A stretch of DNA of 9,913 nucleotides from Verrucomicrobiales bacterium (GTDB taxonomy: Bacteria; Verrucomicrobiota; Verrucomicrobiia; Verrucomicrobiales; DEV007): assembly GCA_002684575.1 (NCBI GenBank), contig NYVP01000147.1, forward strand, positions 1-9,913, read 5' to 3'. The notes below the pieces were generated by a model. The model saw only the letters and a list, made by a program, of their open reading frames with translations. It was not told the DNA's origin and did no database searches. Position 1 is the first letter of the stretch. Each line of letters begins with the position of its first letter. Of this stretch, positions 1 to 7,407 are shown piece by piece. The position numbers were made by a program, and so were the translations under genes.

Positions 1-2
1 TT

Positions 3-317
3 CTAGGTAAAAGCGCTAATCCCATACGCAGTAAGCCACTGTTCTGGAAAATTAACGCTCCATGGCCAGCTCGTAATGATAAACCCGACCACTGGGTATC
101 CTGGGCAGTTATTTATAAAAAATGGAAACTCTGTTGCAATAGAGACATGAGCTATCATGAACTTTATGATATTATTAGCGATCCAATGGAAAAGAATAAT
201 CTAGCTAGTGAGAACGCCAAAACTGTTATAGAAATGAAAACTCTTCTAATTGACTGGCAAAAAACTCTTCCCAATAAACCTTCTGGTAACGTCTTCTCTA
301 AATTACGAAAGCAATAG
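3..317 (+). CDS. Sulfatase, C-terminal part (5' end outside window)
   Basis: This is the last 104 codons of an open frame that enters from the left edge and stops at TAG 315-317. The translation carries the usual sulfatase (alkaline-phosphatase superfamily) tail: 'PLFWKINAPWP', then a 'WAVIYKKWKL' strand, then 'HELYDIISDPMEKNNLA', and a closing helix with 'LIDWQKTLP'. In the family the 'W.l....yELYdl..DP.E..NLa' block follows the catalytic core and closes the C-terminal subdomain. The catalytic formylglycine motif (C/S-x-P-S-R) lies upstream of the window, so catalysis and substrate cannot be judged. PVC-group sulfatases are normally exported and remove sulfate esters from polysaccharides. 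It converges on hemL, with 114 bp between the stop codons and no convincing terminator there. The family call is firm; the substrate class is unknown. Confidence 0.88.
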   Translation, partial: LGKSANPIRSKPLFWKINAPWPARNDKPDHWVSWAVIYKKWKLCCNRDMSYHELYDIISDPMEKNNLASENAKTVIEMKTLLIDWQKTLPNKPSGNVFSKLRKQ

Positions 318-431
318 ATTATTCAACCTTTTGATCTATCCGCTCATGGGTTACAAAACAATTAACCTATGCACCATAAATATGTATTAATACCAAGCTT
401 AAGGGTTTTAAATTGATTTAAGAATAATACC

Positions 432-1715
432 CTACGCTAAAGCACCTTGGATCACTTCAACCGTTTTATTAATATCATCTTCTGAATGCGCCAAAGAGAT
501 AAACCCTGTTTCGTAGGGAGAGGGCGCAAGATAGATTCCCTTGGATAAGCAATGGTGAAAAAATTTGGGAAACTCACCCGTATTTGCCGCAGCCGTTGCC
601 GATTCCAAATTGTTGATTGGCCCTTCGTGGAAAAATAAACAGAACATCGATCCTAACCTATGGAATGTGTAAGGACGCCCTGCATCTTCGATCGCCTCAC
701 GAATGCCGGACTCTAGAAGGGCCCCTATTTCCTCTAACCTGTCCCAAGCACTTAATTTCTCTAATTCTTTCAGCTGAGCGATACCAGCCGCCATGGCAAG
801 CGGGTTGCCAGACAAGGTTCCCGCCTGGTAGACGGGTCCGTCTGGTGCGAGATTGTTCATAATATCTTCTCTCCCACCAAATGCTCCGACTGGCAAACCA
901 CCACCTATTACCTTACCCATAGCCGTAATATCGGGAGTTATCCCGTAGATTTCTTGAACTCCCCCTTTAGCAACTCTAAAACCGGTCATTACTTCATCAA
1001 AAATTAATAGAGAACCATACTCCTTTGTTATTTCTCTTAGAAATTCTAAAAAACCGTCCTTAGGAAAAAATAATCCTGCGTTAGCAGGAACAGGCTCTAA
1101 AATAACGGCGGCAATTTCATCGCCTATTTTTTCAAAACACTGCCTTACCTTTTCTTGGTTGTTAAATGGAAGCGTAATTGTTTCTCTTGCAAAACCTTTA
1201 GGAACACCGGCGCTATCAGGTTCACCATGCGTCAATGCTCCACTACCAGCAGACACCAATAGAGAATCAACATGACCATGATAACAACCCTCAAACTTTA
1301 TGATTTTTTCTCTGCCAGTGTACCCTCTAGAAAGACGAACTGCAGACATCGTTGCTTCTGTGCCACTATTTACCATTCTCACTTTCTCAACTGATGGAAC
1401 CCAATCCACAATAATTTTCGCAATTTCTATTTCCAACGGATTAGGGATACCAAAACTGACTCCCCTCTTGGCAGTTTCGTGTACAGCTTCGATAACAGGT
1501 AAAGGGGCATGACCGAGTATTGCCGGCCCCCAGGTTCCGATATAATCAATCATTTCGTTGTTATCAACATCCCAAATTTTTGAACCTTTTGCTGCTCTAA
1601 CAAAAAAGGGTTCACCTCCCACATTTCTAAATGCACGAACTGGGGAGTTAACTCCTCCCGGAATTAATTGTTTGGCGTTGTTAAATAGCTTAGATGATAA
1701 ATTATTTTCATGCAT
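432..1715 (-). CDS. hemL: Glutamate-1-semialdehyde 2,1-aminomutase
   Basis: This cytoplasmic PLP enzyme converts glutamate-1-semialdehyde to 5-aminolevulinate, the second dedicated step of the C5 route to haem and other tetrapyrroles. The 427-aa product has the normal family length and is complete. Visible marks are the N-terminal 'LIPGGVNSPVRAF' (17-29), 'NSGTEA' (116-121) for PLP-phosphate binding, 'YHGHVD' (145-150), the mobile active-site loop 'SGALTHGEPDSAGVP' (158-172), 'IFDEVMTGFR' (238-247) with D240 for the pyridine nitrogen, and 'MGKVIGGGLPVGAFGG' with K268 as the Schiff-base lysine. The start ATG is right because the 'ak.lIPGGvNSPVRAF' block sits at its usual distance from the N-terminus. 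No Shine-Dalgarno sequence lies upstream. The gene is divergent from the SH3-like gene (89-bp gap) and convergent with the sulfatase, so it is probably monocistronic. It is housekeeping and unrelated to its neighbours. Confidence 0.97.
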   Translation of the reverse strand: MHENNLSSKLFNNAKQLIPGGVNSPVRAFRNVGGEPFFVRAAKGSKIWDVDNNEMIDYIGTWGPAILGHAPLPVIEAVHETAKRGVSFGIPNPLEIEIAKIIVDWVPSVEKVRMVNSGTEATMSAVRLSRGYTGREKIIKFEGCYHGHVDSLLVSAGSGALTHGEPDSAGVPKGFARETITLPFNNQEKVRQCFEKIGDEIAAVILEPVPANAGLFFPKDGFLEFLREITKEYGSLLIFDEVMTGFRVAKGGVQEIYGITPDITAMGKVIGGGLPVGAFGGREDIMNNLAPDGPVYQAGTLSGNPLAMAAGIAQLKELEKLSAWDRLEEIGALLESGIREAIEDAGRPYTFHRLGSMFCLFFHEGPINNLESATAAANTGEFPKFFHHCLSKGIYLAPSPYETGFISLAHSEDDINKTVEVIQGALA

Positions 1716-1766
1716 ATTTTGAAAGTCTTTAAATCATTGAGGTTAATTTAAATGAATCGTCTTACG

Positions 1767-1795
1767 TTGCTTTTTTTTTCATAAAACGCTAGAAT
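1767..1795 (+). promoter_or_regulatory. Sigma70-type promoter for the SH3/BamE-like gene, near-leaderless
   Basis: A -35 candidate TTGCTT (1767-1772) and a -10 candidate TAGAAT (1790-1795) are separated by exactly 17 bp. The spacer holds a run of nine T (1771-1779), which overlaps the end of the -35 box. Transcription from this element would begin at about 1802-1803, only two or three bases before the ATG at 1805. The transcript would then be leaderless or nearly so, which fits the lack of a Shine-Dalgarno sequence before that gene. The element lies in the 89-bp divergent gap shared with hemL; no equally good hemL promoter is visible on the other strand. The call rests on box match and spacing only. 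Confidence 0.5.
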
Positions 1796-1804
1796 TAATT
1801 AACC

Positions 1805-2539
1805 ATGAGGATTTATCGATCAATTAGGTGGAGGAGGATCTTTATATTTATTACGTCTATTTTCATTTGCTCACCTCTGGCTTTTGCTTCAACACTGAAA
1901 GAAAAAAGCAACCTTAATAGAGAAAAAGGAGCCATATATCTTGAGGATTTCACCCAAGAACCGGTCATCCTTATGGCCCAAAAGCAAGTTCCCATTTATG
2001 TGAGTCCACAAGGCAAAAGGTCTGTAGGGCAGTTAAGAAAAGGGAAAAAAGTTACAGTAATCGCAGTCTTGAATAATCAATTTTTGATCAAAGGCTTGGC
2101 CTTACATGGACAAGTTAAGGGCTGGGTTACTCAATTAGCATTGGAAAAATTGGATAAAACATTTTCAGATAATCTACGCATATTATCTAAAAGAAAAAAA
2201 ATTGTAGATGACCTCATTAAGAATCAACAAATTGCTCTGGGAATGAATACCAGTGAAGTGATTGCTTCTATGGGAAAGCCCAACAAAAAAAATTCAAAAC
2301 TTGATCGTAAAGGTCGATTAGATGTTTATGAATATTCAACCTTTGAACGCGTTGCCCAATATAAATTGCGGCGTGATGGTCTTGGGAATTTATTTAAACA
2401 AAAATATTATGTGAAAATGGAAACGGGTAAATTGTCCGTCAAATTCAATAATGACATTGTCGAAAGTATTGAAGAGACCGAAGGGAACCCCTTGGGTGGA
2501 CAAAATGTTAGAATAGTCCCCATTCCTATAGAATTATAA
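1805..2539 (+). CDS. Secreted protein with SH3-like and BamE/SmpA-like segments
   Basis: I do not recognise a named gene. The 244-aa product opens with a basic stretch and a hydrophobic core (about 12-25), ending in 'AFA' before S29, a good signal peptidase I site at residue 28/29. C22 is not in a lipobox context, so a lipoprotein is unlikely. Residues about 52-115 look like a bacterial SH3-type fold: 'VPIYVSPQGKRSVGQLRKG' followed by alternating strands and 'GQVKGWVTQLALEKL'. A short helical linker follows, then about 140-225 with 'LGMNTSEVIASMGKPN', the pattern that opens BamE/SmpA/OmlA domains ('GMs..eVi..lGkP'), followed by a Tyr-rich strand region. The expected place is the periplasm or cell surface, perhaps in envelope maintenance or peptidoglycan binding; this is inference. 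It is transcribed away from hemL and is followed by a decayed gene, so it is probably a single-gene unit. Confidence 0.82.
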   Translation: MRIYRSIRWRRIFIFITSIFICSPLAFASTLKEKSNLNREKGAIYLEDFTQEPVILMAQKQVPIYVSPQGKRSVGQLRKGKKVTVIAVLNNQFLIKGLALHGQVKGWVTQLALEKLDKTFSDNLRILSKRKKIVDDLIKNQQIALGMNTSEVIASMGKPNKKNSKLDRKGRLDVYEYSTFERVAQYKLRRDGLGNLFKQKYYVKMETGKLSVKFNNDIVESIEETEGNPLGGQNVRIVPIPIEL

Positions 2540-2592
2540 TGGGTTCCGATATTTAATCATTTCTATAAAAGTACTCTCAAATCTCTATTTAA

Positions 2593-3108
2593 TTTAATAT
2601 TGTAGGTACATTCACTTACGTGGACATTGGGGATGACCAATTCAAAATTACAGGATGTCGAAATGGTGAGGAAATTGAATCTTATAATTCTTGAAATATC
2701 AGAACCTAGCCCACGGGAGATGCTGAAATCATATTTGGTAAAGGACATGGAACCCTGATGCCTTATTGACCCGAAGCATTAGACGCTTTAATTGATGAAA
2801 CTCATATTTATGGAGCCGCAATAAGTGAAGATAAGGTAATGAACCTTTTCGTTTCAGGACCAGCAGGAGGCACTTTTCTTGAATTTACAAATATCAATTA
2901 CATTCTTGAAAATGATACCTACACATTGGAATGGGCATCTAAACCCAACAAAACTTATTCTCTGTTTTATTCCACTGATCTTTTTGATTGGAAAGCAGAT
3001 ATTGATGATAATATTAATTTAGAGGGTGAATAGACTTCTTACACATTAGAAAATCCTGAGAGCATTGAAACGCAAAAAATATTTTTTCAGGTTTTAGTTA
3101 TCGATTAA
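2593..3108 (+). pseudogene. Decayed secreted-protein gene (LamG-like piece plus verrucomicrobial C-terminal module)
   Basis: One reading frame stays protein-like from about 2593 to the TAA at 3106-3108 but is broken by TGA 2692-2694, TAG 2707-2709, TGA 2767-2769 and TAG 3031-3033. Its middle part reads 'EALDALIDETHIYGAAISE' and then 'NLFVSGPAGGTF', which matches the closing strand and helix of LamG/concanavalin-like domains ('alIDEvrIYn.alSe.ei..L'). The end reads 'YTLEWASKPNKTYSLFYS', then 'TDLFDW', and after the last internal stop 'KIFFQVL', the usual C-terminal module of secreted verrucomicrobial proteins ('W.s.pG.tY.v..StDL..W...FyRv'). The earliest part contains 'DQFKITGC', faintly like BspA-type repeat beginnings; that part is uncertain. 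No start codon or 5' region is recognisable: 2540-2592 holds several stops and nothing I can name. The 125 bp from 3109 to 3233 also shows no gene. All breaks are stops in the same frame, so decay was by point mutation. Confidence 0.72.
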
Positions 3109-3233
3109 ATCAATTCTTGTGACTGATTTTTTGATTTGGAAATAAAAGTTCAAAATTAGCATTTTAAATTCAAAAAAATCATCATAAGAACTCGCTTTGG
3201 AAGGAATTTATTGCCATATTAGCAGCTGTTAAA

Positions 3234-5969
3234 ATGGGACCGCTAACTTCTACAATTAGATATTTTAGATTTCCTTATCTTCGGACAGTTCTCAAAGCTG
3301 TATTCGCAATTACTTTTACCAACAGCTCTTTCGGTGTTGAGAATAAAGCTAGTTCGGACTGGTGGTCATTACAGCCTATTGAAGAAATTTCACCACCTGA
3401 AGTAACTCAAAAAAATTTAGTAAAGAATCCGATCGATTCATTCATAATTAAGAAACTCAAAGAAAATAATCTTGAGCCTTCTAAAATCGCGGATCCCAGA
3501 ACACAAATCAGAAGACTGTTTTTTGATTTAATAGGATTGCCGCCCAGCCCAGAACAAATAAGAAATTATGAAAATAATCCATCTGATGAAGCCTATAAAA
3601 AAATTGTAAATGAACTTTTAGAGTCCAAGCATTACGGCGAAAGATGGGGCAGGCATTGGTTGGATGTCGCCAGATTTGGAGAGAGTGATGGCTTCGAGAG
3701 AAACAATCCAAGAAACAATCTTTGGCCTTTCAGAGATTGGGTTATTGAAGCTTTAAATAACGATATGCCTTATGATGAATTCGTAAGAATGCAAATTGCG
3801 GGGGATATTATAAAACCTGGTACCGAGGGAACTTCTGCGGTCGCTTTCCTTGCAGCAGGCCTTCACAATACCGTGGTGGGTGGAAGTGAATTCATGAAAA
3901 AAACTGCGAGGCAGGATGAACTAGAAGAAATCACTGGTGCCGTTGGCCAAACTTTCTTCGGCCTTACCGTTAATTGTGCAAGGTGTCACGATCATAAGTA
4001 CGATCCAATATCACAAAAAGAATACTATCAACTCACGTCCGCACTCGGCGGAGTTTTCCATGGTGAAAGAGAAGTTCAAGACAACCGATTTGTAAGTCAA
4101 ATCAATGATATTGAAAAAGAAATTCAATCGATCAATAATCAGCTTGGAGAACTGGATAGCGTTGCAAGAGAGCGAGCCATCAAAAAGCAGGAACTAGAAC
4201 CAGAGACTCAAAAAAGAGACGAAGGCCCTGAACCATCATCGAGATGGGAGTTTGATCAAGACCTAAACGACTCAATCGGAACAATGCATGGAGTACTTTC
4301 TGGAGGAGTAAAACTAGAGAACGGGGCTCTCATTCTTAATGGCAATAATTCGTTCGTAATGACTTCAGCATTTGAAAAAGACATCCAAGAAAAAACTCTA
4401 GAAGCATGGGTGCAACTCAATGATTTAAATCAGAAGGGTTCGGGCGTAATCGGAATCCAGTCAACCAACGGCGTCATTTTTGATTCAATCGTTTATGGAG
4501 AAAAGACACCCCAAGCATGGATGGCAGGCAGTGAAAATCACAAGCGTTCTGAAAATCACGGGGGCCAAAAAGAAGAACTAGCCAAGGAAAAACCCATCCA
4601 TGTGGCAATTACTTACACCAGGGATGGAACGATAACGCGCTACCGTGAAGGACAGATATACGGAGAAACTTACAAAACGGAATTCCAAAAATATGAAAAA
4701 GGAAACACCCAAATTATTTTTGGAATGAGGCATGGCAATAAGACGTCACCCACAGGATTTTTATCAGGTAGAATATTGCGCGCTCAGTTTTATGACAGAG
4801 CCCTCAGCCCTGAAGAAGTTGCAGCTTCTGCCGGAACAGAATCCAATTTCATCTCCAACAAGGACATCTTAGCTCAGATGAGTGATGATGAAAAAAGTCA
4901 AAAGAATGATCTCACTAACAAAGCAGAAAAACTTCAAGAAAATCTAAAAAATTTACAATCTCAGAAAAAATCTAAAGTCTATTCTGTCAAGGCAAAATCT
5001 AGTCCTGGTGTTACTTATGTTCTCAATAGAGGTCATGCTTTACAACCTACCGAACAAGTAACCCCAGGTTCAGTCAAAGCAGTGACTGGACCAGTTGCTG
5101 AATTCGGAATTGCACCTGATGCGCCTGACTCGGAACGTAGAAAAAAGCTAGCAGAATGGATCACTCACCCCAAGAACCCTTTGTTCACAAGGGTAATCAC
5201 CAATAGATTATGGCATTATCATTTCGGAGCAGGTTTAATCAAAACACCTAATGACTTGGGTTTCAGTGGTGGTCATCCAAGTCACCCAGAACTTCTGGAT
5301 TGGCTAGCACTAGAACTAGAAAAAAATCAATACAGCCTCAAACACCTTCACAAGTTGATGGTAAATTCTAGAGCCTATCGACAGTCATCAAAACCCAACC
5401 CAAATAATTTGGACAAAGATTCTGATAATAAATACTTGTGGAGAAAATCACCATCAAGACTCGAAGCCGAAAGCTTGCGAGATTCCATGCTTAAAGTATC
5501 GGGAAAATTAAACAATAAAATGGGCGGGCCAGGATTTCGTGATGTAACCTTTAGGTCATTGAATGGGACCACTTATTACACTCCTTTTGACAAAGAGGAT
5601 CCAGAGCTAAATAGACGAACGGTCTATAGATTCAGTCCAAGAGGACAGAGAAGCGCTATACTAGACGCCTTTGATTGCCCAGATCCATCGACCACTGCTC
5701 CGAAAAGATCTGTGACAACGACGCCAATTCAAGCACTAGCACTATTCAACAATGCATTTGTCTTAAGAATGGCTGACGGCTTCGCTGAACGGCTTAAAAA
5801 GGAATCTAAATCGTTAAATGAACAAGTACAAAGAGCGTACGAACTGGCTTATGCAAGAGATCCAGATGAAGAGGAAGTAAAGCTTGGCCTCGAAATTTCA
5901 CAAAATCATGGACTCAATGCTCTCTGTAGAGTCCTATTCAATAGCAATGAATTTGTAGTAATAGAATGA
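3234..5969 (+). CDS. DUF1549 / LamG-like / DUF1553 protein (PSCyt2-PSD1 family), exported
   Basis: The 911-aa product has an N-terminal leader with a weak hydrophobic core (about 17-34), then the DUF1549 (PSCyt2) domain at about 65-275. That domain shows 'RRLFFDLIGLPPSPEQI' (93-109), 'YGERWGRHWLDVARF' (134-148) and 'CARCHDHKYDPISQKEYY' (248-265) with a CxxCH at 248-252. A helical, Glu/Lys/Gln-rich stretch (about 285-325) leads into a LamG/concanavalin-like domain (about 335-535, ending 'FYDRALSPEEVAAS'). A second charged helical stretch (about 548-580) leads into DUF1553 (PSD1, about 635-890) with 'ITNRLWHYHFGAGLIKTPNDL' split across 655-675, 'GHPSHPELLDWLA' and 'TPIQALALFNN'. Unlike many relatives it lacks the N-terminal PSCyt1 cytochrome domain. 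The family recurs in PVC bacteria beside DUF1501 and sulfatase genes; its reaction is not established. The ATG at 3234 is the first usable start in the frame, which is open only from 3168. The stop overlaps the next start, so the two genes are translationally coupled. Confidence 0.93.
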   Translation: MGPLTSTIRYFRFPYLRTVLKAVFAITFTNSSFGVENKASSDWWSLQPIEEISPPEVTQKNLVKNPIDSFIIKKLKENNLEPSKIADPRTQIRRLFFDLIGLPPSPEQIRNYENNPSDEAYKKIVNELLESKHYGERWGRHWLDVARFGESDGFERNNPRNNLWPFRDWVIEALNNDMPYDEFVRMQIAGDIIKPGTEGTSAVAFLAAGLHNTVVGGSEFMKKTARQDELEEITGAVGQTFFGLTVNCARCHDHKYDPISQKEYYQLTSALGGVFHGEREVQDNRFVSQINDIEKEIQSINNQLGELDSVARERAIKKQELEPETQKRDEGPEPSSRWEFDQDLNDSIGTMHGVLSGGVKLENGALILNGNNSFVMTSAFEKDIQEKTLEAWVQLNDLNQKGSGVIGIQSTNGVIFDSIVYGEKTPQAWMAGSENHKRSENHGGQKEELAKEKPIHVAITYTRDGTITRYREGQIYGETYKTEFQKYEKGNTQIIFGMRHGNKTSPTGFLSGRILRAQFYDRALSPEEVAASAGTESNFISNKDILAQMSDDEKSQKNDLTNKAEKLQENLKNLQSQKKSKVYSVKAKSSPGVTYVLNRGHALQPTEQVTPGSVKAVTGPVAEFGIAPDAPDSERRKKLAEWITHPKNPLFTRVITNRLWHYHFGAGLIKTPNDLGFSGGHPSHPELLDWLALELEKNQYSLKHLHKLMVNSRAYRQSSKPNPNNLDKDSDNKYLWRKSPSRLEAESLRDSMLKVSGKLNNKMGGPGFRDVTFRSLNGTTYYTPFDKEDPELNRRTVYRFSPRGQRSAILDAFDCPDPSTTAPKRSVTTTPIQALALFNNAFVLRMADGFAERLKKESKSLNEQVQRAYELAYARDPDEEEVKLGLEISQNHGLNALCRVLFNSNEFVVIE

Positions 5970-7381
5970 ACATTGAACCTAACAGACGCGATCTTCTTAA
6001 TTGGGGTATCCAGGGAACTGGTGCTACTGCATTCGCAAGCCTATTAAATGCCGATAAGGCCTCAGGATCTTCAATGCTTCCACATTATCCAGGAGTTGCT
6101 AAAAGGGTCATACATATATGCCTTGTTGGAGGCATGAGCCACATTGATTCATTTGACTACAAGCCCGAGCTCACAAAAAGTCACGGTAAACAGGCACAGC
6201 TTAGCGAAAAACCTGACATATTCTTTGGGCGAGTTGGTCCATTACGGGGAGCTGATTGGGAGTTTAAACCTCGCGGTCAGAGTGGCTTAATGGTTTCTGA
6301 GATGTTTCCCCACGTCGCCGAGCAAGCTGACAAGCTTACCGTAATTCGGTCAATGACCTCACAGTCTGCCAATCACACACCAGCGCTATTTTTTGAAAAT
6401 AGTGGTTTTGAATTTAATGGCTATCCGTCTGTAGGGAGCTGGGTGTCTTACGGCCTAGGTGCTGAATCCGAATCTCTTCCATCTTACGTGGTGTTGCCCG
6501 ATGGTCGCGGAGACCCCAACGGTGGGGCTTCAAACTGGTCAAATGGCTTTCTGCCAGCTCAGTATCAGGGAGTAAAGTTTGGAAAAGGTGATCAACCTAT
6601 TAGGGATCTTTTCCCATCAAAAGATATTTCCCAGGAAGAAGAGTTAAGTTCCAGAATGTTATTGAATCGATTAAATAAAAAACATCAGGAAAAAACTAAA
6701 CTTGATGATTTGCTCAATGCAAGAATTCGAAGCTATGAACTGGCAGCAAGAATGCAATTATCAGTTCCTCAAGTCACAGACCTAAGCGCCGAAACAGAAA
6801 AAACAAAAGAAATGTATGGCATCGGTGTAGACCCAACTGATGACTGTGGCAGACGCTGCTTGCTCGGCCGCCGTCTATTAGAACAAGGGGTTAGATTTGT
6901 ACAAATTTTCTCTGGGGGACCAATTGGCGGAAACCCCAGAGCTAGTTGGGACGCTCATGAAAATGTTAAGGACAATCACGGACAAGAAGCTCGTAGAATT
7001 GATAAACCCATTGCAGGGCTTTTAGCCGACCTTGAAAGAAGAGGAATGCTAGATGAAACGCTAGTATTATTCACAACAGAATTTGGTAGAACCCCTTTTG
7101 CACAATCTGATAAAGGTAAAGTCGGGCCTGGGCGAGATCATAATAAGGGCGGCTTTTCAATATGGATGGCTGGAGCAGGACTCCGCCCCGGCATGGCTCA
7201 CGGTGTCACCGATGAAATTGGCTGGAAGGCCACTGAAAACCCAACCACATGGCATGACTTCCATGCAACAGTGATGCATTTACTTGGCATGGACCATGAG
7301 ACACTCACCTTTTATCATAATGGTATTGAGCGCAGACTAACTAACGTACATGGAAACGTTATTGGCGAAATACTAGCCTAA
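5966..7381 (+). CDS. DUF1501 family protein, Tat-type leader
   Basis: The 471-aa product belongs to DUF1501, a family placed in the alkaline-phosphatase/sulfatase superfamily. It starts with 'NRRDLLNWGIQGTGATAFA' (6-24), a twin-arginine leader pattern (RR followed by a hydrophobic stretch), so folded export to the periplasm is likely. Visible family blocks are 'GGMSHIDSFDYKP' (55-67), 'SANHTPALFFENSG' (134-147), 'SYVVLPDGRGDPNGG' (173-187), 'WDAHENVKDNHG' (328-339), 'FTTEFGRTPF' (369-378), 'GRDHNKGGFSIWMAGAG' (389-405) and 'WHDFHATVMHLLGMDHETLTF' (429-449 split: WHDFHATV, LLGMDHETLTF). The Asp and His residues in these blocks are candidate metal ligands by analogy with the superfamily. The start codon overlaps the preceding stop in an ATGA arrangement (5966-5969), fixed by the position of the RR motif. 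Pairing with DUF1553 is a conserved PVC arrangement. The activity is unproven; hydrolysis of a sulfate or phosphate ester is only a guess. Confidence 0.94.
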   Translation: MNIEPNRRDLLNWGIQGTGATAFASLLNADKASGSSMLPHYPGVAKRVIHICLVGGMSHIDSFDYKPELTKSHGKQAQLSEKPDIFFGRVGPLRGADWEFKPRGQSGLMVSEMFPHVAEQADKLTVIRSMTSQSANHTPALFFENSGFEFNGYPSVGSWVSYGLGAESESLPSYVVLPDGRGDPNGGASNWSNGFLPAQYQGVKFGKGDQPIRDLFPSKDISQEEELSSRMLLNRLNKKHQEKTKLDDLLNARIRSYELAARMQLSVPQVTDLSAETEKTKEMYGIGVDPTDDCGRRCLLGRRLLEQGVRFVQIFSGGPIGGNPRASWDAHENVKDNHGQEARRIDKPIAGLLADLERRGMLDETLVLFTTEFGRTPFAQSDKGKVGPGRDHNKGGFSIWMAGAGLRPGMAHGVTDEIGWKATENPTTWHDFHATVMHLLGMDHETLTFYHNGIERRLTNVHGNVIGEILA

Positions 7382-7407
7382 AAATTCGTAGAGAGTCAAA
7401 ATTACTC

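Noticed and set aside
349..368. Short hairpin GGTTA/TAACC after the sulfatase stop.
   Set aside because: Five pairs with a nine-base loop and no T-run; expected by chance in AT-rich sequence.
402..433. Possible terminator between the sulfatase and hemL: AGGGT/ACCCT with an inner TTAAA/TTTAA stem.
   Set aside because: The outer stem is five pairs with a lopsided internal gap, part of it lies in the hemL stop region, and there is no T-run on either strand.
617..862. Open frame on the + strand inside hemL.
   Set aside because: It is antisense to conserved hemL codons and its product has no protein-like pattern.
2563..2748. 61-codon frame on the - strand in the gap after the SH3-like gene.
   Set aside because: It is antisense to the relic frame and has no recognisable protein features.
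2692..3033. TGA/TAG recoding as an explanation for the four internal stops of the relic.
   Set aside because: TAG ends the sulfatase, hemL, ceramidase-like and Lys/Ala-rich genes and TGA ends the DUF1553 gene, so both act as real stops here.
3109..3233. Promoter or RNA gene upstream of the DUF1553 operon.
   Set aside because: No -35/-10 pair with acceptable spacing and no tRNA-like or riboswitch-like structure could be found by eye.
7083..7274. Overlapping + strand frame inside the DUF1501 gene.
   Set aside because: It is a frame shadow over the conserved 'TEFGRTP' to 'DFHAT' part of DUF1501.
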